Source: Clostridiales bacterium
Lineage (GTDB): Bacteria; Bacillota; Clostridia; Oscillospirales; JAAYOS01
NCBI GenBank assembly: GCA_012520195.1
Contig: JAAYOS010000013.1
Span: 1 to 35,435, forward strand
Direction: 5' to 3'
Length of the DNA: 35,435 nucleotides
Shown here: piece after piece, positions 29,250 to 35,435 of the stretch
Numbering within the stretch: position 1 is the stretch's first letter
Layout: each line of letters starts with the position of its first letter
The notes under the pieces: model-generated
The model's database searches: none
Told to the model about the DNA's origin: nothing
Seen by the model: only the letters and a program-made list of their open reading frames with translations
Position numbers and translations under genes: made by a program

Positions 29250-30085
29250 CCAGAGCCAAAGCAGAATCTAGGAGCAAATCTTCTGGTTTGAGCCGAATAC
29301 AAGGTAGCCGCATCAAGAAGTTTGCTGTCATTTTCCCTGTTGTCTTTCTGGTTACACTTTTGATTAGCTTGAATTTCTTGACGGTTGATGCCGGAGCAGC
29401 AGGGATATCCCTCGAAGTCATGCCAGAGGAGGGGGCTGAGGGGACCTTAGGGACAATCGAGGTTCTGTTCCTACTTGTAATTGTGTCGCTGATTCCCTCT
29501 ATACTGCTCTCAATGACAAGCTTTGTGAGGATCGTGATCGTTCTATCTTTTGTAAGGAATGCCCTCGGGCTGCAGCAGACGCCACCAAACCAAGTATTGA
29601 TCGGCATTTCCCTGTTCTTAACACTCTTTGTTATGACTCCTACTTTCAAAAGCATAAACGAGGCCGCATACGAACCTTATAAAACCGGAGAGATAACATT
29701 TGAAGAGGCAAAAGAGAATGCAGTGCAGCCTATGAAGGCCTTTATGCTTAGGCAGACTCAAAAAAAGGACTTGCAGCTCTTTATTGACATATCGGGCACA
29801 GAGTTACCCGAAGTCGCATCAAATGAAGAACTTGTACAGGTTCTAGGTCTGGACGTATTAGTACCATCCTTTCTAACTAGTGAGCTTAAGCGCGCCTTTA
29901 CGATCGGTTTTCTGCTGTTTCTCCCGTTTCTAATAATCGACATTGTTGTATCGAGCACATTGATGTCTATGGGGATGGTAATGCTTCCGCCCACCACTAT
30001 TTCACTCCCCTTCAAGATACTTCTGTTTGTACTTGTGGACGGCTGGAGCCTTCTCTTTGGAACGTTGGCTTCAGGATTTCGGTAG
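29246..30085 (+). CDS. fliP: Flagellar export gate protein FliP
   Basis: FliP forms the core of the type III export gate in the MS ring. The 279-aa protein has a basic N-terminus of ~25 residues and then a hydrophobic segment with a likely signal sequence (about 27-52, ending VDAGAAG), typical for FliP. Conserved parts: SLIPSILLSMTSFVRIVIVL (about 82-101), FVRNALGLQQTPPNQVLIGI, FMLRQTQKKDLQLF, VLVPSFLTSELKRAFTIGFL and LLFLPFLIIDIVVSSTLMSM with GMVMLPPTTISLPFKILLFV. Start coupled to fliO by overlap. fliQ follows after 30 bases. Confidence 0.97.
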   Translation: MTRAKAESRSKSSGLSRIQGSRIKKFAVIFPVVFLVTLLISLNFLTVDAGAAGISLEVMPEEGAEGTLGTIEVLFLLVIVSLIPSILLSMTSFVRIVIVLSFVRNALGLQQTPPNQVLIGISLFLTLFVMTPTFKSINEAAYEPYKTGEITFEEAKENAVQPMKAFMLRQTQKKDLQLFIDISGTELPEVASNEELVQVLGLDVLVPSFLTSELKRAFTIGFLLFLPFLIIDIVVSSTLMSMGMVMLPPTTISLPFKILLFVLVDGWSLLFGTLASGFR

Positions 30086-30115
30086 TTACTAGAAAAGCGG
30101 AGAGGAGGGTTTGCT

Positions 30116-30391
30116 GTGACCCAAGATCAGGTACTGACTATTATGAAGGAAGCGCTGCTTGTCGCACTTAAGCTTTCGCTGCCCCTTCTTATAGCGAGCA
30201 TGATAATAGGTCTGATTATTGCGATATTTCAAGCCGCAACCCAAATACATGAGCAAACCCTGACCTTTGTTCCAAAGGTAATTGTGATTGGGCTGATCCT
30301 TCTTTTTCTTGGTTCATGGATGACGTCGGTCCTCATCGATTTTATGAGTTATCTGTTTGATATCATGAAGAATTTTGAGGGTGTCCTGTGA
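30116..30391 (+). CDS. fliQ: Flagellar export gate protein FliQ
   Basis: FliQ is a two-helix membrane subunit of the export gate. The 91-aa length is exact for the family. Helices at about 18-40 and 52-74; the loop FQAATQIHEQTLTFVPKV (about 38-55) is the family's A.TQI.e.tl.fvPK signature. The start is a GTG at 30116 after GGAGAGGAGGG. It overlaps fliR by 4 bases (GTGA). Confidence 0.96.
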   Translation: MTQDQVLTIMKEALLVALKLSLPLLIASMIIGLIIAIFQAATQIHEQTLTFVPKVIVIGLILLFLGSWMTSVLIDFMSYLFDIMKNFEGVL

Positions 30392-31170
30392 GTATTCTTT
30401 TTGGAGAGTTACTGACATTGCTGCTGGTATTTGTCAGGATGAGCGGAATAATGTTAACAAACCCGCTATTCACTAGGTCCAACATTCCGATGCAACTTCG
30501 GATGACTATAATTTTTGCACTGTCATTGTTACTGTCAACAGCTATGGACGGTGTCGCTATCAGTGAATTATCTAGTGTTGAATATGTTATGGCTGTGTTT
30601 CGCGAGATTTTGACGGGTATTACGATCGGAATGGTATTTCAGCTCTTTTATTACTTGCTCATCGGTGCTGGTGATATTATCGATTTTAATATCGGACTCT
30701 CTATGTCCAAGGTCTTTGATCCCGGCTCAAACATTCAGATGTCGGTTTCTGGTTCATTTCTGACAGCATTTTTCGTACTCTACATATTCGCATCTGACAG
30801 CCATCTTGAGCTGATCAGAGTATTCGCCTCCACGTATAAAATCGTACCGTTGGGGGCAGCGGAGCTTAAGCCGGAGTTATATTTATTCATAGTCGACCTG
30901 TTCACTGGCCTGTTCTCTCTGGTGCTCAGACTTGCGATACCCTTTATAGTTGCTCATATATCTCTGGAAGCTGCGCTGGGTATTCTCATGAAGATCGTGC
31001 CTCAAATCCATGTTTTTGTACTGAACATTCAGATGAAGCTGATACTTGGCCTGTGTCTTATGTTCCTGTTTGCGGCACCGATTGCAGGATTTGTAGATAA
31101 CTGTATGTCGATTTTGTTCTCGAGTTACTCAAATGCTCTTAATGTGATTGCACCATCTGACCTATCATAA
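30388..31170 (+). CDS. fliR: Flagellar export gate protein FliR
   Basis: FliR is the third export-gate membrane subunit and contacts FlhB. The 260-aa protein has about six or seven hydrophobic segments. Recognisable parts are LVFVRMSGIMLTNPLFTRSN (about 13-32; family f.Ri.g....P.f..), the EILTGITIGMVFQLFYYLLI segment with G-D-I-I-D-F-N-I-G, and the C-terminal IVPQIHVFVLNIQMKLILGL (family ..PqinvF.lg.p.Ki..G). The GTG start at 30388 overlaps the fliQ stop, so translation is coupled. flhB follows after 32 bases. Confidence 0.96.
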   Translation: MSILFGELLTLLLVFVRMSGIMLTNPLFTRSNIPMQLRMTIIFALSLLLSTAMDGVAISELSSVEYVMAVFREILTGITIGMVFQLFYYLLIGAGDIIDFNIGLSMSKVFDPGSNIQMSVSGSFLTAFFVLYIFASDSHLELIRVFASTYKIVPLGAAELKPELYLFIVDLFTGLFSLVLRLAIPFIVAHISLEAALGILMKIVPQIHVFVLNIQMKLILGLCLMFLFAAPIAGFVDNCMSILFSSYSNALNVIAPSDLS

Positions 31171-31202
31171 GCGACGTTTCTGTGACCTAAGGGGGGAGAG
31201 AA

Positions 31203-32267
31203 TTGGCAGGTGAGAGAACTGAGAAGGCGACGCCTAAACGAAGACAGGATGAACGGAAAAAGGGCAATATCTTTCAGAGTCGTGAAATTGTCATTGTCGC
31301 CTCACTGTTAGTATCATTCTACAGCCTAAAGTTGCTCGGCCCTCACATACTAAAAACCCTTTTCAGTACCACAAGAGAGATATTTATACTGACAGGTGAG
31401 CTCGATATAATAACGTTTTCTGATGTTAGAAATATTTTCGTGGATATTATGGTGGTATTCGCTACTACGGTATTGCCACTCCTAATGCTGACCGGGTTGG
31501 TTGCTATTGTAGTGACTATGGCTCAAACAAGACTTCTTGTCAGGGTAAAGCCGCTTGGATTCAAGATGGGGAGACTCAGTCCCCTACAGGGCATAAAGAA
31601 AATGTTCTCCCTAAAATCGGTAATAGAGATACTAAAATCAATCCTAAAGATTGTCATTATCTCCTACATAATATACAAGACTCTGTTTGATGAAGTCCTG
31701 TTGTTACCAAGGCTTATGGACGTCCCGTTTGAAGGCGTGCTTTCACACACAGGAAAACTCATTATGTCTGTGGTTACTGCATCAGCTATAGCTTTTGTCG
31801 CAATAGCTGCATTGGATTACCTCTATCAATGGTGGGATTACGAAAGAAACATCAAGATGACAAAGCAGGAAATCAAAGAGGAGTACAAGGAGACAGAGGG
31901 GGACCCGCAGATCAAGAGTGCTATAAAGAGCCGTCAGCAGAGCTTGTCCCGGTCTCGCATGATGCAGAATGTTCCGCAGGCTGACGTGGTCATCCGAAAT
32001 CCAACTCATTATGCGGTTGCAATCAAGTATGACCCCGATGCTGATAGTGCACCTCGTGTTGTTGCAAAGGGTGCAGGCTATCTCGCATTGAGAATAATTG
32101 AGGAAGCGGAAAAGCATGGTGTCATTGTTACAGAGAACAGAACTCTTGCACGCGGCCTGTACGAGGCAGTGGAGATAGAACAAGAGATTCCTTCGGAGTT
32201 TTATCACGCTGTGGCAGAGACTCTCGTATTTGTATATCGACTCAGAGAGGAAGCTAAGCTTTCGTAG
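31203..32267 (+). CDS. flhB: Flagellar export switch protein FlhB
   Basis: FlhB is the export-apparatus protein whose self-cleavage lets the system switch substrate class. The 354-aa protein has a basic N-terminus (GERTEKATPKRRQDERKKGN, 3-22, the family's EkTE.aT.kR...ar..G), four membrane helices (about 29-47, 80-107, 138-160, 185-207) and the cytoplasmic domain with the cleavage motif N266-P267-T268-H269 in VIRNPTHYAVAIKYDPDADS. The motif is intact, so autocleavage is expected; FliK (19012-20388) is the partner. The start is a TTG at 31203 after AAGGGGGGAGAGAA. Confidence 0.97.
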   Translation: MAGERTEKATPKRRQDERKKGNIFQSREIVIVASLLVSFYSLKLLGPHILKTLFSTTREIFILTGELDIITFSDVRNIFVDIMVVFATTVLPLLMLTGLVAIVVTMAQTRLLVRVKPLGFKMGRLSPLQGIKKMFSLKSVIEILKSILKIVIISYIIYKTLFDEVLLLPRLMDVPFEGVLSHTGKLIMSVVTASAIAFVAIAALDYLYQWWDYERNIKMTKQEIKEEYKETEGDPQIKSAIKSRQQSLSRSRMMQNVPQADVVIRNPTHYAVAIKYDPDADSAPRVVAKGAGYLALRIIEEAEKHGVIVTENRTLARGLYEAVEIEQEIPSEFYHAVAETLVFVYRLREEAKLS

Positions 32268-32338
32268 CAGGGCTCTTCACAGATTTGTAGCCATTTCAGT
32301 CCGATGTTAATAAGAATCAATAGAAGGGAGTGACTTAG

Positions 32339-34417
32339 TTGAGGACTTCAAGAGGAATGCTGACAAGCTTTCTCAGCAATATTGTCTCAATATTCGTAAT
32401 CGTCATCATACTGATGATTATTGTTCCATTGTCTACGGGTATGCTCGATTTTATGTACATACTCAACCTTGCGCTCTCCCTTACTATTCTGCTCGGTACC
32501 ATGTACATAAAAGAGGCGCTGGAGTTCTCAGTATTTCCATCTCTCCTTCTTATTACAACGCTATTCCGGCTTGCACTTAATGTGGCCTCCACCAGGCTCA
32601 TATTATTGGAAAACGGTGAAGCCGGTCAGGTTATAAAGACGTTCGGAAACTTCGTTATAGGAAGCAACCCTGTTATCGGTTTCCTGATATTCTTAATCAT
32701 CGTGATTGCACAGTTTATTATCATTACAAAGGGCTCCGAGCGTGTTGCAGAAGTATCTGCGCGCTTTACCCTAGATGCGATGCCTGGAAAACAGATGGCT
32801 ATTGATGCAGACCTAAACTCTGGTCTTATCAATGAGGATCAGGCGAGGGAGCGACGGTCCAAAATTCAGAGGGAGGCAGATTTCTTCGGATCGATGGACG
32901 GTGCAACAAAGTTTGTAAAGGGCGATGCGATCGTATCGATCTTAATTATGCTAATTAATCTCATCGGTGGTACTATTATCGGGTTTGTAAATAGTATAGG
33001 AACCTTTGGAGAGATAATGAACCTCTACCTCAGTGCAACTGTAGGTAACGGGCTTGTGTCACAAATGACGGCCCTCCTCGTTTCGGTGTCTACCGGTATG
33101 ATGGTTACGCGGTCTGCATCTGAGTCGGACTTGAGCGCAGAGGTTTTCAACCAGTTTCTCTCTCAGCCAACTGCACTAATTACCGGTGGCGTGGCAATTG
33201 GAGCATTGATAATAATCCCTGGTTTCCCAGTGATACAACTCGCTGTCGTTTCAGCATCACTCATATCCATTGGAGTTGTTATGAGGAACAGGATGAAACT
33301 CTCCCTCGTTGCATCACCACCTGAGAAAACAGAGGTTAGTGAGATTACAAGTGAGGCTGAATACTACAGAGATGTTAATAACATATATACGCTCCTCTCG
33401 CTGGAGCAGATAGAATTGGAGTTTGGTTACAGCCTGCTCCCCTTAGTGGACGAGCAATCGGGTGGTAGTTTCATAGACAGGGTTGTAATGCTTAGAAAGC
33501 AGTTTACACAGGAAATGGGCTTCGTAATCCCTTCTGTAAAGCTGCGTGACTCAGGTAGACTGAACCCAAACCAATACTCGATAAAGCTAAAGGGTGAGTC
33601 GGTTGCAGAGGGTGACATTCTCGTGGACCACTACCTGGCCATAGCCTCTGATGATGTAACAGAAGAGATTGAAGGTATTGAAACAACCGAACCAGCATTT
33701 GGGATACCCGCAAAATGGTTCAGTGAGGATAAGCGCATTAAGGCAGAGCTTGCTGGCTACACACTTATCGACCCGACCTCTGTCATCATTACGCATCTAT
33801 CGGAAGTAATTAAGAGACACATGCATGAGTTGTTGAGTCGTCAGGAAGTAAACACCTTGATCGAGAACCTTAAGAGTACAAATGAAACACTCGTAAATGA
33901 CACAATTCCTTCGATCGTAAAGACTGCAGACCTCCAGAAGGTTTTGTCCAACCTCTTGCAAGAAGGAATCTCCATACGAGATATGGAGACGATTCTCGAG
34001 ACAGTGGCCGACTACTTACCGACAGTTAAGGATACCGATCTCGTCACAGAATATGTAAGAGCCGCACTAAAGCGGTCAATTACACGGAAGTATTCCGAGG
34101 TGGGCAGAATCAAGGTGGTAACACTCGATGCGGATATTGAGAACAGCATAATGAGCTCTGTTAAGAAGATGGAGACTGGTTCCTACCTCGCAATGGATCC
34201 TGAGCAGATGCAGAGCATTGTGCAGGCCACAGTAAATGAGGTAAATAAGGTGCGCGAGCTGGTCGAACATCCAATAGTACTGACATCGCCCATCGTGCGG
34301 ATTTATTTCAAGAGGCTTATCGACCAGTTCTATCCAAATATAACAGTACTATCGTTTAATGAGATAGATCAAAATGTTCAAATTCAATCACTTGGAAACA
34401 TAGCAATTGGGATCTAA
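32339..34417 (+). CDS. flhA: Flagellar export gate protein FlhA
   Basis: FlhA is the large export-gate protein whose cytoplasmic domain docks chaperone-substrate pairs. The 692-aa protein has the usual size and layout: eight hydrophobic segments in the first ~320 residues, and the FHIPEP region visible as FPSLLLITTLFRLALNVAST (about 69-88), GFLIFLIIVIAQFIIITKGS, ERVAEVSARFTLDAMPGKQM and AIDADLNSGLINEDQARERR. The cytoplasmic domain (about 340-692) includes GYTLIDPTSVIITHLSEVIK and ISIRDMETILETVADYLP. The start is a TTG at 32339 after GAAGGGAGTGA; the next in-frame ATG is at residue 7. flhF and flhG, often next, are absent: sigD follows after 22 bases. Confidence 0.97.
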   Translation: MRTSRGMLTSFLSNIVSIFVIVIILMIIVPLSTGMLDFMYILNLALSLTILLGTMYIKEALEFSVFPSLLLITTLFRLALNVASTRLILLENGEAGQVIKTFGNFVIGSNPVIGFLIFLIIVIAQFIIITKGSERVAEVSARFTLDAMPGKQMAIDADLNSGLINEDQARERRSKIQREADFFGSMDGATKFVKGDAIVSILIMLINLIGGTIIGFVNSIGTFGEIMNLYLSATVGNGLVSQMTALLVSVSTGMMVTRSASESDLSAEVFNQFLSQPTALITGGVAIGALIIIPGFPVIQLAVVSASLISIGVVMRNRMKLSLVASPPEKTEVSEITSEAEYYRDVNNIYTLLSLEQIELEFGYSLLPLVDEQSGGSFIDRVVMLRKQFTQEMGFVIPSVKLRDSGRLNPNQYSIKLKGESVAEGDILVDHYLAIASDDVTEEIEGIETTEPAFGIPAKWFSEDKRIKAELAGYTLIDPTSVIITHLSEVIKRHMHELLSRQEVNTLIENLKSTNETLVNDTIPSIVKTADLQKVLSNLLQEGISIRDMETILETVADYLPTVKDTDLVTEYVRAALKRSITRKYSEVGRIKVVTLDADIENSIMSSVKKMETGSYLAMDPEQMQSIVQATVNEVNKVRELVEHPIVLTSPIVRIYFKRLIDQFYPNITVLSFNEIDQNVQIQSLGNIAIGI

Positions 34418-34439
34418 GAGGCGAAAGGGGTGATGCCTG

Positions 34440-35237
34440 ATGTCAGATCGAGCAGTACTTGTTGATAGACAAGCTCATACTAATAACCAGACGGACGCTG
34501 CTGACTTAATGGATAGATATAGGGAGACAGGTGATATTGAGCTTAGAAATGAGCTTATACTTCGATATCAATACATTGCAAGGACTGTCGCCCAGCAAAT
34601 GAGAGGAATTACCTCAGGGTATGCCGAGGTTGAGGACATTGTCAATCAGGGTGTGCTTACGCTTATTGATTGTGTTGAACGGTATGACCCTGAGAAGGAG
34701 GCCAAATTTGAGACCTATGCCTTCCTCCGTGTGCGCGGTGCAATAATCGACTTTGTGAGAAAACAGGACTGGCGGCCAAGAAGGGTCAGGAAGAACGCAA
34801 AGGACGTTGCAGCCGCTTATGACCGCCTTTCAAATGAGCTGATGCGTGAGCCCACAGACAAGGAGATTTCCAAGCATCTAGGCATTACCGAGAAAGAGCT
34901 GCAAAGACATTACGTCGAGCAGTCCAGAGCACTCGTCCTGTCATTTGAGAACCTTTTGGAGAACGCAGCACAGGCAGAGGTGCTACAATCTACTGGGGAC
35001 GTAGAGGAACATCCCGAACAGAATCTGTTTAAGAAGGAGCTTGAGAGAGAGCTGGCAGATGCAATAGATTCTCTGACAGAAAGAGAGAGGCTAGTAGTGT
35101 CCCTCTACTACTATGAAAACCTCAAGCTCGCCGAAATCGCAGAGGTGTTAGGTGTCAGCGAATCTAGAGTATCTCAGATCCACGCAAAAGCAATTAATAA
35201 AATGACTACCATTATGGACAAGTACATGAAGGGGTGA
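34440..35237 (+). CDS. sigD: Flagellar sigma factor SigD (sigma-28, FliA/WhiG family)
   Basis: This directs RNA polymerase to late flagellar and chemotaxis promoters (TAAA-N15-GCCGATAT type), such as those proposed at 3112 and 11899. The 265-aa protein holds region 2 with YAEVEDIVNQGVLTLIDCVE, RYDPEKEAKFETYAFLRVRG and AIIDFVRKQDWRPRRVRKNA (about 60-120), region 3 with LSNELMREPTDKEISKHLGI, and region 4 with LTERERLVVSLYYYENLKLA and EIAEVLGVSESRVSQIHAKA. It is the partner of FlgM (3206-3523). ATG at 34440 after AAAGGGGTGAT. Its place at the end of the riboswitch-controlled operon ties late-gene expression to c-di-GMP level (inference). Confidence 0.97.
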   Translation: MSDRAVLVDRQAHTNNQTDAADLMDRYRETGDIELRNELILRYQYIARTVAQQMRGITSGYAEVEDIVNQGVLTLIDCVERYDPEKEAKFETYAFLRVRGAIIDFVRKQDWRPRRVRKNAKDVAAAYDRLSNELMREPTDKEISKHLGITEKELQRHYVEQSRALVLSFENLLENAAQAEVLQSTGDVEEHPEQNLFKKELERELADAIDSLTERERLVVSLYYYENLKLAEIAEVLGVSESRVSQIHAKAINKMTTIMDKYMKG

Positions 35238-35242
35238 ATAAG

Positions 35243-35435
35243 ATGTTTTCAGGGTATTACACTGCTGCATCAGGTATGCTGACACAACAGCGAACCATTA
35301 ATGTGCTGGCAAATAATCTGCTGAATGCCGAGACTCCGGGGTTTCGTTCGGAACGCGTTGTAACAACGACATTTGAGCAGGCGATGGTTAAGAGGATTGA
35401 AAATGGGAACTCTGCAGTTATTGGCAGCAGCTCAC
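35243..35435 (+). CDS. Flagellar rod/hook-basal body protein FlgF/FlgG type (3' end outside window)
   Basis: The frame opens with ATG at 35243, five bases after the sigD stop, with AAGGGGTGAATAAG as ribosome site, and is open to the end of the window (64 residues visible). It reads MFSGYYTAASGMLTQQRTIN then VLANNLLNAETPGFRSERVV, the distal-rod/hook-basal-body motif (L(a)NNLaN..TpGFr). FlgF and FlgG cannot be told apart from this part; in Firmicutes two such genes commonly follow sigD or mbl. The segment after residue 45 (TFEQAMVKRIENGNSAVIGS) is family-variable. Confidence 0.93.
   Translation, partial: MFSGYYTAASGMLTQQRTINVLANNLLNAETPGFRSERVVTTTFEQAMVKRIENGNSAVIGSSS

Noticed and set aside
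1-35435. CRISPR arrays, insertion sequences, phage attachment sites, tRNA or rRNA genes
   Set aside because: I saw no regularly spaced direct repeats, transposase or integrase genes, terminal inverted repeats, tRNA-like cloverleaf segments or conserved rRNA stretches.

Overview
The window is a Gram-positive (Firmicutes) flagellar gene cluster, most likely from a motile Clostridia-type bacterium. Evidence for this is FliY (FliN fused to CheC-type phosphatase motifs), the FliW-CsrA pair next to a DUF6470/YviE-like gene, FlbD, the TIGR02530-type flagellar operon protein, no P- or L-ring genes (flgA/H/I), strong Shine-Dalgarno sequences throughout and a clostridial-type cyclic-di-GMP-I riboswitch. 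Base composition looks moderate (about 42-45% G+C in flagellar genes where I counted single lines). I cannot name a genus.

Layout. (1) 1-606: the 3' end of a flagellin gene, closed by a hairpin that can terminate transcription from both sides. (2) 661-2911, minus strand: a cytoplasmic catalase and, upstream of it, an unrecognised seven-helix membrane protein. These two non-flagellar genes lie between flagellin and the next flagellar operon. (3) 3112-8018, plus: a sigma-28-type promoter, then flgM, flgN, flgK, flgL, a DUF6470-like gene, fliW and csrA (late genes: anti-sigma factor, hook-filament junction, flagellin translation control). (4) 8019-8660, minus: an orphan gene with a degenerate PilZ-like C-terminal half and a basic pentapeptide repeat, ending base-to-base against csrA. 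(5) 8781-11882, plus: a small helical protein that may be an export chaperone, then fliD and fliS. (6) 11899-12780: an excellent sigma-28 promoter, then flgB and flgC (proximal rod). (7) 12781-13431: a 651-base leader with a near-consensus sigma-A promoter, a cyclic-di-GMP-I (GEMM-I) riboswitch aptamer and an intrinsic terminator. (8) 13432-35435: one very tight operon, fliE F G H I J K, flgD, a TIGR02530-like gene, flgE, flbD, motA, motB, fliM, fliY, cheY, fliO P Q R, flhB, flhA, sigD and the start of a flgF/flgG-type rod gene that runs off the window.

How it fits together (inference). The c-di-GMP riboswitch sits at the head of the operon that makes the MS ring, C ring, export gate, hook, motor and the sigma factor itself. 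High c-di-GMP should therefore cut off sigma-D as well as structural genes, and through sigma-D the promoters ahead of flgM and flgB. FlgM closes the loop as anti-sigma factor, and FliW/CsrA adds translational control of flagellin. The orphan PilZ-like gene would be a second possible c-di-GMP input, but that assignment is weak.

Noteworthy oddities: FlgE is long (789 aa) with three diverged copies of a beta-rich module; MotB has an 86-residue acidic tail; FliY has an eight-aspartate run and a Pro/Tyr-rich linker; fliL, flhF and flhG are absent from their usual places; eight genes of the large operon begin with GTG or TTG.
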